64,000 bases of DNA. It comes from Bacillus sp. 1780r2a1. Its GTDB lineage: Bacteria > Bacillota > Bacilli > Bacillales > Bacillaceae_H. The position numbers and the translations under genes are program-made. The stretch covers positions 3,097,258-3,161,257 of the forward strand of contig CP099863.1 in the NCBI GenBank assembly GCA_024134725.1. The letters run 5' to 3'. Position 1 is the first letter of the stretch, and the number at the start of each line of letters is the position of its first letter. The notes under the pieces are model-generated. The model ran no database searches. It saw only the letters and a list, made by a program, of their open reading frames with translations, and was not told where the DNA came from. Positions 17,192-26,279 of the stretch are shown piece after piece.

Positions 17192-18031
17192 TTATCGTTT
17201 TAAGTTGACCAACTCTTGTAGAATTTCATCAGAAGTTGTGATGATGCGCGTATTTGCTTGGAAACCACGCTGGGATACGATCATTTCTGTAAATTCTTCC
17301 GATAAGTCAACGTTAGACATCTCTAAAGCGCTTGATACGAGCGTTCCTGTTCCGTTTGCTCCTGGTTCATTTAATTGAAAGCCACCTCCATCTATTACAC
17401 TACCTGAGTTAGCTGTTTCAGAAAAAAGGTTACCTCCGACTTTTTCAAGACCGTCGTTGTTCGGAAACTTTGCTAAAACAACTCGACCAGCAGTTTGTAA
17501 AGTGCCTTGAGCATTCACGTAGTTCACGGTTCCATCTTGGCCGATACTAAAGCTTTTAGCATCGTTAGGAATTTGTAACTTTCCTAGGCCGCCTCCTGCT
17601 GTTTCACCAATCAAAAAGAGCCCTTCTGCGGTTACCACGTTACCGTCTGCATCTAGATAAAAGTTTCCAGCTCTTGTATACAGCGGATCATTCACCACTT
17701 GACTCCCGGCACCTGTTCCAACAGTAAAGAACCCTTCTCCTGAAATAGCCAGGTCAAGTGGCCGACCGGTTGGCTGAATGCTTCCAGAAGTATGTATCGT
17801 ATCAATTGTTCCAATTTGAGATCCAAGGCCTACCTGCTTTGGATTCACGCCGCCTCGATTCTCTCCCGGTGCACTCGCTCCTGCTATTTGCTGACTAACT
17901 AAATCTTTAAATGTTGTACGCCCTTTCTTAAAGCCATAGGTATTAACATTTGAAATATTATTACCAATTACGTCTAACTTCGTTTGAAAATTTTTCATTC
18001 CACTAATTCCAGAATACATTGAACGTAACAT
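17192..18031 (-). CDS. flgE: Flagellar hook protein FlgE (rod/hook family)
   Basis: The 279-residue protein begins MLRSMYSGISGMKNFQTKLD with the rod/hook signature (NNISNVNTYGFKKGRTTF). It has the FlgE/FlgG core fold (SGEGFFTVGTGAG) and ends with the conserved helix (QRGFQANTRIITTSDEILQELVNLKR). By position after flgD it corresponds to the B. subtilis hook protein, which is short and was earlier annotated FlgG. It forms the hook joining basal body and filament. Assembly is capped by FlgD and length-controlled by FliK, both encoded just upstream. Confidence 0.93.
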   Translation of the reverse strand: MLRSMYSGISGMKNFQTKLDVIGNNISNVNTYGFKKGRTTFKDLVSQQIAGASAPGENRGGVNPKQVGLGSQIGTIDTIHTSGSIQPTGRPLDLAISGEGFFTVGTGAGSQVVNDPLYTRAGNFYLDADGNVVTAEGLFLIGETAGGGLGKLQIPNDAKSFSIGQDGTVNYVNAQGTLQTAGRVVLAKFPNNDGLEKVGGNLFSETANSGSVIDGGGFQLNEPGANGTGTLVSSALEMSNVDLSEEFTEMIVSQRGFQANTRIITTSDEILQELVNLKR

Positions 18032-18056
18032 GTAATTTCCCCCTTATTTATAGTGT

Positions 18057-18488
18057 TTAACGAGTGACCGATAAAATATCGTTAAGAGTTAACGTTGTAT
18101 TAGATTCATCATCTAACATAAAAGTAAGCTTACCGTCTTTTACAGAAGTGGCTTTCACAACAGCTTCTTTCTCTTTATTCGTTTCATCCATCCAGGAAAC
18201 TGTCTTGCCAATAAGCTCACTGCCTTTTAAAATTGGAGATTCACTTTGGACTGCTTGTAAAAATCCCTCTATTGATGTGCTCATATTTGTCATTTGTTCC
18301 AGTGTTGAAAACTGAGCCATTTGAGAAATAAATTCCTTGTCTTCCATAGGACTAGTTGGGTCTTGATTTTGTAATTGGGTAATTAAAATCTTTAAAAAAT
18401 CATCTTTTCCTAGTGAACTTGAGCCTGTTTGCTTTTGCTGTACGGGCTGATTTGCTAAATATAAATTGGATTGAATGGCATCTGTCAT
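18057..18488 (-). CDS. flgD: Hook assembly cap protein FlgD
   Basis: FlgD caps the growing hook and is needed to polymerise FlgE. I take the ATG at 18486-18488 (MTDAIQSNLYLANQP, 143 residues), because the GTG three codons upstream belongs to the GTAGGTG binding site. The conserved FlgD N-terminal motif LGKDDFLKILITQLQNQDPTSPM and the FISQMAQFSTLEQM helix are clear. The gene lies between fliK and flgE, separated from fliK by 9 bp. Confidence 0.95.
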   Translation of the reverse strand: MTDAIQSNLYLANQPVQQKQTGSSSLGKDDFLKILITQLQNQDPTSPMEDKEFISQMAQFSTLEQMTNMSTSIEGFLQAVQSESPILKGSELIGKTVSWMDETNKEKEAVVKATSVKDGKLTFMLDDESNTTLTLNDILSVTR

Positions 18489-18497
18489 CTTCGTCAC

Positions 18498-19679
18498 CTA
18501 CACATTGTAGTTAATTAATGCTTCTTCTAATGAGTTCAAAAAAGGTTGATTTCTTTCTTCATCCTCTTCATCTTTTACAGTTTGCTTTTCTTGCTTATGT
18601 CTTTGCTCCTGGTGCTCCTTATCGTTCGCCATCCACTGATCAGCTGTATGAAAAACCTCAACCTTATCCATTTGCACCTGCTGATTCATCAGCGTTTGTT
18701 TCAAAGACCCTAGCTGAGTATCTAAGAGGTCTTTTGTTTGAGAAGATGATGCAATAATTCGAGCGACAGTCTCATGATTTCGCTGCACTAACTCAATTTG
18801 AATCGATCCTAATCTTTCAGGGAAAAGCTTTAACACTAGCTTCGTTTGAGAGGCATTCTGATGAAAAGAAGCTTTCACCAGTAGCTCTTGAATTTGCTTC
18901 ATCACCTTTGATGCTTGCATATCTTTTGGTAAATTCGTGTTTACGTGAAGCGATAGCTGTTGCAGCTTGCTCATTTCACCCGGTATAAACGCCCCTTTAT
19001 CAACAGAATTTTTTTGATCACCTGACTCACCAGCTTCTATTCTTGTTAATTGGTTAATTGGCATCAAATGATTATCACGTGCTGCAGCAATCCTTTTGGT
19101 AATTATGTCGATAAACTTGTTCATCTCTTTATGAGAGAACTGAACAGGTTGTATCTCAGGCTGCTGTAGCTTTTCTTGCAGTGTTTTTAGCTGACTGGGC
19201 TCCACTGGAACAAGCTCTCGCAAAAGTTGAAAAAACTGCTGAAATTCTTTAACAAAATTTTTTATGTTTCCCCGTAACGTGACATCTTCTGAGTGCGCCT
19301 TTAAATTCGTAGCACTGGAAAGCAATTGCTGAAGCTTAGACTCTTTTGTTCCGCTCGTAGGGAGCTGTTGAATAAACTCCATAAAAGGTTTAAACAAAAT
19401 ACTTTGCTCTTCTCCCTCTATCTTGTTACCATCCCCTTCTTCTAAATGAAGCTCAAACAACGCCAAAAATTCAGTCAAGTCTTCGCTACTAGCTACGTTC
19501 ATTATTTGATTGTTTAAAGGCTGGTTAATCGGTTGACTGCTTTCACTGAGATTATTAGTCGTTTCAATTACTCCATATAGCATCGTTTGAAATAAAAAAG
19601 GATTCTCTGTCACAACTGTAGTATCTACCTTTGGCTTATCCTTCATAACTGGAAACATAGGCTGCATAGCTACCTTCAT
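18498..19679 (-). CDS. fliK: Flagellar hook-length control protein FliK
   Basis: FliK is an exported ruler protein that signals FlhB to switch substrates when the hook is complete. The product is Gln/Leu-rich and poorly conserved in its N-terminal two thirds. It ends with a FliK C-terminal domain (LKLFPERLGSIQIELVQRN, then LDTQLGSLKQTLMNQ). I set the start at the ATG at 19677-19679 (MKVAMQPMFPVMKD, 393 residues), 5 bases after GGAGGTG. The longer frame would start with the GTG that overlaps ylxF. Confidence 0.9.
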   Translation of the reverse strand: MKVAMQPMFPVMKDKPKVDTTVVTENPFLFQTMLYGVIETTNNLSESSQPINQPLNNQIMNVASSEDLTEFLALFELHLEEGDGNKIEGEEQSILFKPFMEFIQQLPTSGTKESKLQQLLSSATNLKAHSEDVTLRGNIKNFVKEFQQFFQLLRELVPVEPSQLKTLQEKLQQPEIQPVQFSHKEMNKFIDIITKRIAAARDNHLMPINQLTRIEAGESGDQKNSVDKGAFIPGEMSKLQQLSLHVNTNLPKDMQASKVMKQIQELLVKASFHQNASQTKLVLKLFPERLGSIQIELVQRNHETVARIIASSSQTKDLLDTQLGSLKQTLMNQQVQMDKVEVFHTADQWMANDKEHQEQRHKQEKQTVKDEEDEERNQPFLNSLEEALINYNV

Positions 19680-19692
19680 TTCTTCACCTCCA

Positions 19693-20310
19693 TTACTCAC
19701 TCAACGGCTCAGCTAGTAAACTTGTATAGCGAGCTGCAACGGTAGGGTCCATCTTTTCTAAGACTTTCGTGCGTGCATCCGTTTTTAATGCTTTTAGCAG
19801 CAAGATAGCTTCATTTTCTTTTAATTCGGTAAAAATGAGAGCTGCTTTCGCTGGCTTCATCTTTTCATAAGTCGAGACAATATCTTTCTGTTCATCATCT
19901 CCATCACCTTCTTGACTAGAAGCACCTTTCTCATCTTCTGAATCCCTAATCTTAATTTTCAACTCATCAATCTCACGCTCTTTAGCCATTATTTCTTCTT
20001 CTAAGCTTTGAATATTGTCTTCTTTCTTTTGAAGCTTTTCGTTTAGGCTCTTTATTTGATTTTCTAATTCTTTATTTGCCTGTTGCTGATTAGTAGATTT
20101 TAAACTTTCATTATCGTTTCCTATTACAGGAAGAGATGACGTTGCCGACGAGATTTTCTCTTGAACATCGACTCCACTAATTGTTAAACCAATATAAATA
20201 GCTGTAATAATGAACAGCAGTGGTATAAAAATAATAAATAAGAAAACTTGCCACTTACTATGCTTTTTTTCTTCTACCTCTTCATAATCATTTTGCTTTT
20301 TTTTAGCCAT
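19693..20310 (-). CDS. ylxF: Flagellar operon protein YlxF (MgtE N-domain / MotE-like)
   Basis: The 205-residue protein has a Lys-rich cytoplasmic start and one membrane helix (WQVFLFIIFIPLLFIITAIY, about 20-40). A long acidic coiled coil (about 65-130) follows, then a C-terminal MgtE-type helical domain (YEKMKPAKAALIFTELKENEAILLLKALK). This matches B. subtilis YlxF and resembles the MotE chaperone family of other bacteria. Its exact flagellar role is not settled, but its place between fliJ and fliK is conserved. Four repeats or so of an acidic/basic heptad make the coiled coil obvious. Confidence 0.88.
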   Translation of the reverse strand: MAKKKQNDYEEVEEKKHSKWQVFLFIIFIPLLFIITAIYIGLTISGVDVQEKISSATSSLPVIGNDNESLKSTNQQQANKELENQIKSLNEKLQKKEDNIQSLEEEIMAKEREIDELKIKIRDSEDEKGASSQEGDGDDEQKDIVSTYEKMKPAKAALIFTELKENEAILLLKALKTDARTKVLEKMDPTVAARYTSLLAEPLSE

Positions 20311-20318
20311 TTCCTCAC

Positions 20319-20762
20319 CTAATTTCTGTGTAGCATAAACTGTTGCAGAGAAATCTCATCCATTTGTTTACTTTCTGCATCACCCTGAGTTTTTAGGTAG
20401 CTTGTATAGCTCTTGTCTTTAAGCTTTTCATACTTTTTGCACTCAATATTTTTTTCTTGAAGTTTCAGTTCCCTCATACTCATCTGCTGTCGTGCCAACA
20501 TGACGTCTCGCTGAAGATTAGCAATTGTCACTTCAACACTTTCAAGCGCTTGTTGAAAAAATTTAATCTCACTAATTACCAAACCACTTTTAAACTTTTT
20601 TGCCTGAACTTCAAGTAGTTCTTCTTTCTGCTTGAGCTTATCGTAAAGCTCCTGCCCGACTTGTTCGAAATATTGAACTGATTCGTTATATTGAGCTAAT
20701 AAACGATTTTTTTCATCTTGCTTGATCGTCATGACTTTTGCCAACTTAAATTGATACGTCAC
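20319..20762 (-). CDS. fliJ: Flagellar export protein FliJ
   Basis: FliJ is the coiled-coil stalk protein that links the FliI hexamer to FlhA and escorts export chaperones. The 147-residue product is almost entirely helical and charged, beginning MTYQFKLAKVMTIKQDEKNR, as in other Bacillus FliJ. The start is GTG at 20760-20762, overlapping the fliI stop by 4 bases, with AAAGGTG upstream. Translation is therefore likely coupled to fliI. Confidence 0.9.
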   Translation of the reverse strand: MTYQFKLAKVMTIKQDEKNRLLAQYNESVQYFEQVGQELYDKLKQKEELLEVQAKKFKSGLVISEIKFFQQALESVEVTIANLQRDVMLARQQMSMRELKLQEKNIECKKYEKLKDKSYTSYLKTQGDAESKQMDEISLQQFMLHRN

Positions 20763-22078
20763 ATTCGTTCACCTTTCTGAAAGAGCTGTTTTAGTATCTC
20801 TACGCTATCTGTAAGCGTCGGATGTTCATTCGTTTCTTGCTTTAAAAATGAAATAAGTTCTGGATAATATGAAATAGCTTCATCGATTTCAGCAGAGGAG
20901 CCTCTTTTGTAGGCACCAATATTAATAAGATCTTCCGCTTCAATATATGTAGAAAGTAGTAACCGTAGCTTTTCAGCACTTATTTTATGATTTTCTTCTA
21001 CAATATGATTCATTACGCGACTAATACTTTTGAGCACATTAATGGCTGGATATTGACCTTTATTAGCTAAATTCCGGTCCAGTACGATATGCCCGTCAAC
21101 GATTCCTCGAACCGTATCGGCAATTGGTTCATTCATATCATCACCGTCAACTAATACCGTATAAAATGCTGTAATAGAGCCTTGTTCAGTAGTACCTGTT
21201 CTTTCTAGCAGACGCGGTAGTGAAGCAAAAACCGACGGCGTATATCCTTTGGTTGTAGGAGGCTCTCCTACAGCTAAGCCAATTTCTCTCTGCGCCATAG
21301 CAACGCGTGTAACGGAATCCATCATCATCATGACGTTAAGCCCTTGGCTTCGGAAATATTCTGCAATCGATGTAGCTGTATACGCAGCCTTCATTCGTAA
21401 CAACGGAGGTTGATCAGACGTCGCGACAACGACGATTGAGTTTCTCAATCCTTCCGAACCTAAGTCTCTTTCAATAAACTCACGGACCTCCCGACCTCGT
21501 TCTCCTACTAATGCAATAACGTTGACATCTGCATTCGTATTTCTCGCAATCATTCCCATGAGCGTACTTTTCCCAACTCCACTTCCTGCAAAGATTCCAA
21601 TCCGCTGACCCTTACCGACTGTAAGCAAACTGTCAATCGCCCGAACTCCTACTTCAATTGGTTCAGAAATCGGTGGGCGATGCAATGGATTAGGAGGGTC
21701 CTGTTCGGTTAGTACTGAAGGAAGATAACTAGGTAAGCTAGTTCCATCAAGTGGATTACCTAGGGAATCTAGCGCTCGCCCAATCAATTCAGCTCCTACT
21801 TTTACTTGAAGAGGCTTTTCAGTCGTTTCCACTATGCAGCCAGGTCCAATATATCGAACAGATGTATAGGGCATTAAAATGACATGCTCATCTTTAAATC
21901 CAACCACTTCTGCTTGAATTCGTTCACAAGTATCTTTTAAATGGATGTAGCAAACATCACCAATTGAAGCTTGTGGCCCTCTTGATTCAATCATCATGCC
22001 AATGACTCTGCTAACTTTCCCATATCGTTTAAACGAAGAGAGATGAGCTATTTCAGGAATAAGCTGTTTCACTTTCAC
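20759..22078 (-). CDS. fliI: Flagellum-specific ATPase FliI
   Basis: FliI is the F1-beta-like ATPase that energises and unloads the flagellar type III export machine. The 439-residue protein carries the Walker A motif GIFAGSGVGKSTLMG near residue 160 and the Walker B region VMMMMDSVTRVAMAQRE. The family loop is GLAVGEPPTTKGYTPSVF. The start is a GTG at 22076-22078 with GGAGG nine bases upstream, inside the overlapping end of fliH. It overlaps fliJ at the 3' end. Confidence 0.97.
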   Translation of the reverse strand: MKVKQLIPEIAHLSSFKRYGKVSRVIGMMIESRGPQASIGDVCYIHLKDTCERIQAEVVGFKDEHVILMPYTSVRYIGPGCIVETTEKPLQVKVGAELIGRALDSLGNPLDGTSLPSYLPSVLTEQDPPNPLHRPPISEPIEVGVRAIDSLLTVGKGQRIGIFAGSGVGKSTLMGMIARNTNADVNVIALVGERGREVREFIERDLGSEGLRNSIVVVATSDQPPLLRMKAAYTATSIAEYFRSQGLNVMMMMDSVTRVAMAQREIGLAVGEPPTTKGYTPSVFASLPRLLERTGTTEQGSITAFYTVLVDGDDMNEPIADTVRGIVDGHIVLDRNLANKGQYPAINVLKSISRVMNHIVEENHKISAEKLRLLLSTYIEAEDLINIGAYKRGSSAEIDEAISYYPELISFLKQETNEHPTLTDSVEILKQLFQKGERM

Positions 22079-22847
22079 TTTGCTTTTCCTCCATTAAACG
22101 TAATTTCAATTTCTTCTTTAGTTCCATTAATTGACTATCAACAGATGCATCGAGCTTTCCATATACCGACTCAATAATGCAATTCTCACCTGTTAAATTT
22201 TCATCTGCGTATATGAATAAACTAGCTTCTCCATTCAATATATCGAACAATTGCTGTTTATTTTCACACATCATTTCATAATGGCAAGGTGCCACAAAGA
22301 TTCGAAGCTCTTTGCTTTCTCTAACTTCCTTTATTGCTTGCTTAACCAGTGATAAAAAGCCCTGCTCATTATCACGTTGAAGTTTTTGCCCAATGACTTT
22401 CTCAGCAAGTGTAAAACCAAGCTCTAATATAACCTCTTCAGCTTGAGAAAGGTAATCAGTATAATCTCTTTTAGCCACGTTAACAGCAGCTTGCGCTTCT
22501 TCTAAAAGTGCTATATAGTCCTGATATCCCGCATGTTGCCCCTCACTATATCCGGCATTAAAACCTTTTTTCTTCTCCGCTTCATACAGCTGTACTTTTT
22601 CATTTTCCCACTGCTGGCGTTCTGCTTTAATTTGCTGCTTGACTTCTAGTAGTCTTGCCTCAGCTTCTTCATAAAGACGCGCAGATGCTTCTTTTGCTTC
22701 AGTAATAATTTTGTCAGGATTTTCATTATTTACTGCTCGGCCATTTGAATTGTTCAAATTTTTTTCACTAAATAGTGGCTTGATTTCAATTTTTTTGGCT
22801 GAATCATTTACATGGTTTGCATAGATAGATTTAATGATACTAGACAA
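22053..22847 (-). CDS. fliH: Flagellar export ATPase regulator FliH
   Basis: FliH dimers bind FliI and tether it to the C-ring. The protein is largely a coiled coil (AEARLLEVKQQIKAERQQWENE-type segment), with a C-terminal V-ATPase E-subunit-like domain (ELGFTLAEKVIGQKLQ). The start is uncertain. The TTG at 22845-22847 (MSSIIKSIYANHVNDS, 264 residues) fits the GGAGGAG box and overlaps the fliG stop by 8 bases. Frames starting at 22874 have no binding site. It overlaps fliI by 26 bases. Confidence 0.85.
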   Translation of the reverse strand: MSSIIKSIYANHVNDSAKKIEIKPLFSEKNLNNSNGRAVNNENPDKIITEAKEASARLYEEAEARLLEVKQQIKAERQQWENEKVQLYEAEKKKGFNAGYSEGQHAGYQDYIALLEEAQAAVNVAKRDYTDYLSQAEEVILELGFTLAEKVIGQKLQRDNEQGFLSLVKQAIKEVRESKELRIFVAPCHYEMMCENKQQLFDILNGEASLFIYADENLTGENCIIESVYGKLDASVDSQLMELKKKLKLRLMEEKQSESETAYS

Positions 22848-23859
22848 TAATATCGTCTCCTCCACCTCTTGCAATAACTACTTCTCCCATGTCTTCTAAT
22901 CTACGAATGGCCCCCACAATGCGAGATTGAGCTTCTTCTACATCTTTTAAACGGACGGGTCCCATATACTCCATTTCTTCTGTAAACGTATCTACCATTC
23001 GCTTAGACATATTGCGGAATATAATATCTTTTACTTCTTCACTTGCTACCTTTAAGCTCAACAGCAAGTCTTCATTTTCAACTTCACGAACGACACGCTG
23101 AATCGATCGGTTATCCAAGGTCACAATATCTTCAAAGACAAACATACGCTGCTTGATCTCTTCAGCAAGCTCTGGATCTTGAATTTCTAGAGTATCAATA
23201 ATAATTTTCTCTGTTGCACGATCCACACCATTTAACACTTCGACAACCGTCTCAATTCCACCAGTATGAGTATAATCTTGGGTCACCGTTGTCGAAAGCT
23301 TTCTTTCTAAAATTTGTTCTACCTCACTGATGACTTCTGGAGATGTGCTATCCATTGTAGCAATTCTTCTTGCAATATCACCTTGACGCTCTTGAGGTAA
23401 AGATGACAGAATCTGCCCCGCCTGAGCTGGTTCTAAATAGGATAGAATCAAAGCAATTGTTTGCGGATGCTCATGCTGAATAAAGTTTAAAAGTTGCATT
23501 GGTTCTGCTTTACGAGCAAAATCGAATGGTCGAACTTGCAAAGATGAAGTTAAACGATTAATAATCATTATGGCTTGTTCAGGACCTAAAGCTTTTTCCA
23601 ATACTTCCTTGGCATAAGTAATGCCACCTTTTTCTATATAATTCTGAGCAATTGTCATTTGCTCAAATTCTTTTAAAACGGCTTCTTTAATTGCAGGCTC
23701 TACTTTTCGCATCGAAGAAATCTCAAACGTTAACTGTTCAATTTCATCTTCGCTTAAATGCTTATAGACGGAAGCGGATGCATCAGGACCAAGGGAAATT
23801 AATAAAATAGCTGCTTTTTGCTTGCCTGTTAATTCACTTTTACTTACTACTTTCGCCAC
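22840..23859 (-). CDS. fliG: Flagellar motor switch protein FliG
   Basis: FliG is the rotor protein that contacts MotA stators and bridges the MS ring (FliF) and FliM. The 339-residue protein begins MAKVVSKSELTGKQKAAILL and contains the EHPQTIALILSYL armadillo motif in the middle domain. The C-terminal torque helix (FEDIVTLDNRSIQRVVREV) carries the expected charged residues. The start codon is GTG at 23857-23859 behind GGAGGGAG. It follows fliF by 11 bp. Confidence 0.97.
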   Translation of the reverse strand: MAKVVSKSELTGKQKAAILLISLGPDASASVYKHLSEDEIEQLTFEISSMRKVEPAIKEAVLKEFEQMTIAQNYIEKGGITYAKEVLEKALGPEQAIMIINRLTSSLQVRPFDFARKAEPMQLLNFIQHEHPQTIALILSYLEPAQAGQILSSLPQERQGDIARRIATMDSTSPEVISEVEQILERKLSTTVTQDYTHTGGIETVVEVLNGVDRATEKIIIDTLEIQDPELAEEIKQRMFVFEDIVTLDNRSIQRVVREVENEDLLLSLKVASEEVKDIIFRNMSKRMVDTFTEEMEYMGPVRLKDVEEAQSRIVGAIRRLEDMGEVVIARGGGDDIIV

Positions 23860-23870
23860 TATACTCCCTC

Positions 23871-25460
23871 CTACTCCTCACTAATCCAAGTGCGCAATAG
23901 CTTTGCGAATTCATCTGGTTGCTCACCTGCAAGCTCTTCTAGACGTTTTCTTGACTGCTGTTCTTCACTTAGGACAGGAGGCTTTTGAATAGTTTCAATT
24001 GGTTCTTCATACTCACCTTCATATTCATAGAACTCGTCTTTCAATTCCCTTCTACGCTTTAACAATAAGAAAAGAAGTGCAAGGATAACGAGCAGTAAGC
24101 CACCACCCACAAAGTATAGCCATGTTGGAATCCCGCTTTGTTGCTGATTAGAGGCTACTTGCTGTTCTTTAAACGGCTGTACGGAAACTACAATTTTGTC
24201 GGCAATCTGATTGTCAGTTAACTCCGCACCTTGTTCATCCTTTGAAATTGACGTACGAACAATTGTGCTTAACACTTGCTGAATGTCATCCTCTAAACTC
24301 CCAGCTAGTTCACCTTCACCGTTTGCATTAGAAGGATCAATCATTACTTGAATTCCTAAATCACGAACTTTATAAGGACTCTCTACGATTTCTTTACGAA
24401 TTCTATTTACTTCGTTATTAATTCGTTCTTCTGCTTTTTCATAATCCCCGCTATCATTGCTTCCACTTTCAACATAATTTGTTGTATCTTCTTCACCAGT
24501 TCCTGCAATCCCACCGTCTTCAGGATTCTTTCCGGTAAACGTCTCATTGATTCTCTCTACGCTTACTGCAAGGCCTTCCATATTTTCTTTATCTACAGGT
24601 TCAACTAGATTCTCTTCTCGGTTCTCCTGCGTAAAGTCAATATCAGCGGTTACAGAAACCATGACTTTGTCTTGTCCAACCAATCTACCTAACATTTGTT
24701 GAACTTGACGCTGAACATCACGTTCAATTTCTTTTTTAATACCGTGCTGAGTAGCAAAACTAGATGAATTAGACATTTCTTCGCTGCTCTTTAAGTCGAA
24801 ATATTCAAAGTTTTGATTCATAATTACGATATTATCCGTAGGTAAATTTGGAACACTTTTTGAAACCAAATGATAGAGAGATTTTATTTGCCCCTCATCG
24901 AATTTGTAGCCTGGCTGTGTATTTAAAACAATTGATGCTGAAGCTTCTCCCTGCTCATCTTTCACCCAAACACTTTCTTCCGGCAAACTAATCATCACGT
25001 TTGCATTATTGACACCTTGGATATTCTTCATCAGGTTAGCTATTTCTGTTTGCATAGCTTCCAGCTTCACAACGTTAAATTCATTATCTGTCATACCAAA
25101 TCCAGCATTTTGTCCAAAGAAGGAATAATCGATGCTCCCGCTGTCTGGTATACCTTGTGCAGCAAGATCCACCTTTAATGAATCAACATGTTGTTCCGGT
25201 ACTGAAATAACCGTTCCGTTTTCTGAGATTTCAGAAGGGATCTTTCTTGTATCCAGTTCTGCTTTAATTTGACCTGTTTCCTGTACGGACAAGTTGCTGT
25301 ATAGGGGGACAAACTTCTCATTCGTTGCTACTAAAGAAATAGCAATAAGGGCAATTAGTAGCGCCAGGGGGCCACCAATGATTAAGCCTTTTTGAATCTT
25401 AGTGCGCTTTGACCAGAACGCACCTATCTGATTTTTATAGAGTGCTAGTTTTTCATTCAT
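23871..25460 (-). CDS. fliF: Flagellar MS-ring protein FliF
   Basis: FliF forms the MS ring in the cytoplasmic membrane, the base on which the rod and C-ring assemble. The 529-residue protein has two membrane helices (about 24-46, GLIIGGPLALLIALIAISLV, and about 440-462, WLYFVGGGLLLVILALLFLLL). Between them lie the ring-building motifs (KVDLAAQGIPDSGSIDYSFFG; ANVMISLPEESVW). The C-terminal tail DEFAKLLRTWISEE binds FliG. The gene starts at ATG after GGAGG and is separated from fliE by about 60 bp. Confidence 0.97.
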   Translation of the reverse strand: MNEKLALYKNQIGAFWSKRTKIQKGLIIGGPLALLIALIAISLVATNEKFVPLYSNLSVQETGQIKAELDTRKIPSEISENGTVISVPEQHVDSLKVDLAAQGIPDSGSIDYSFFGQNAGFGMTDNEFNVVKLEAMQTEIANLMKNIQGVNNANVMISLPEESVWVKDEQGEASASIVLNTQPGYKFDEGQIKSLYHLVSKSVPNLPTDNIVIMNQNFEYFDLKSSEEMSNSSSFATQHGIKKEIERDVQRQVQQMLGRLVGQDKVMVSVTADIDFTQENREENLVEPVDKENMEGLAVSVERINETFTGKNPEDGGIAGTGEEDTTNYVESGSNDSGDYEKAEERINNEVNRIRKEIVESPYKVRDLGIQVMIDPSNANGEGELAGSLEDDIQQVLSTIVRTSISKDEQGAELTDNQIADKIVVSVQPFKEQQVASNQQQSGIPTWLYFVGGGLLLVILALLFLLLKRRRELKDEFYEYEGEYEEPIETIQKPPVLSEEQQSRKRLEELAGEQPDEFAKLLRTWISEE

Positions 25461-25519
25461 TACAATCCTCCGGCTATTACTTGTTTTCTATCTAGGGATG
25501 AAATAACCGCAACCATTTA

Positions 25520-25816
25520 TTACATCTGCATACGCATCATTTCTTGATATGCTTCAACAGCTTTATTACGTATTTCAATTGTCGTCTGCATCGCGATACT
25601 GGCTTTTTGTGATACAATCATGACATTATGTAAATCAATTTTCTCTCCACGAGCTAACTTTTCCGTGGCCAAATCTGATGCCTTTTGTGCATTATTTACT
25701 TTGTTTAACGATTCTTTTAAAAGATTTGAAAATTCACTATGAGCTTCTTTAACTGTCCCTGTGTTTGATACTTTCTCAGTTAGTATCGGCATTTGATGCT
25801 GAATTGCTTGAATCAT
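25520..25816 (-). CDS. fliE: Flagellar MS ring-rod junction protein FliE
   Basis: FliE joins the MS ring to the proximal rod and is the first protein exported. The 98-residue product has the family's C-terminal helices (ATEKLARGEKIDLHNVMIVSQ, then MQTTIEIRNKAVEAYQEMMRMQ). It follows flgC by 11 bp in the conserved flgB-flgC-fliE order. The start ATG has AAGGTG eight bases upstream. Its length is normal for the family. Confidence 0.95.
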   Translation of the reverse strand: MIQAIQHQMPILTEKVSNTGTVKEAHSEFSNLLKESLNKVNNAQKASDLATEKLARGEKIDLHNVMIVSQKASIAMQTTIEIRNKAVEAYQEMMRMQM

Positions 25817-25827
25817 ACTTTTTCACC

Positions 25828-26277
25828 TTACTTTCCTATTTCCAATGCTTTCAATAATAAATTTTTATTTGCGTTTAACACTGTAACGTTCGCTTCATAT
25901 GATCTTGTTGCACCAATTAAATCCGTCATCTCTTTTAATGGATCCACATTTGGAAGTTGAACATATCCTTCTTCGTTTGCATCAGGATGCGTTGGGTTAT
26001 AGACAAGCTTAAAAGGGGATTGATCTTCTGTTACTGCCTTAACTCTCACACCGCCCGCTGAGCTTTTACTCATTTCACTTTGTAGTAACGAAGAAAAGCT
26101 TGAACCACCGCTCGATTGCAGTGCAACCATTTTTCTGCGATATGGCTGCCATTCTCCATTTACAAGTTCACTTCTCGTTGTTTCGGCATTCGCCATATTA
26201 GAAGAAATAACATCCATTCGCAGTCGATTAGCAGTTAAAGCTGAGCCAGATATGCTGAGGTTTTGAAATATTGACAT
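25828..26277 (-). CDS. flgC: Flagellar proximal rod protein FlgC
   Basis: FlgC is a proximal rod subunit. The 149-residue protein has the rod family N-terminus (FQNLSISGSALTANRLRMDV, SSNMANAETTR) and C-terminal helix (TDLIGATRSYEANVTVLNANK) that pair in the coiled-coil core of the rod. It is the second gene of the operon, starting 2 bp after flgB with GAGGAGGG upstream. Nothing about it departs from the family. Confidence 0.96.
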   Translation of the reverse strand: MSIFQNLSISGSALTANRLRMDVISSNMANAETTRSELVNGEWQPYRRKMVALQSSGGSSFSSLLQSEMSKSSAGGVRVKAVTEDQSPFKLVYNPTHPDANEEGYVQLPNVDPLKEMTDLIGATRSYEANVTVLNANKNLLLKALEIGK

Positions 26278-26279
26278 CT

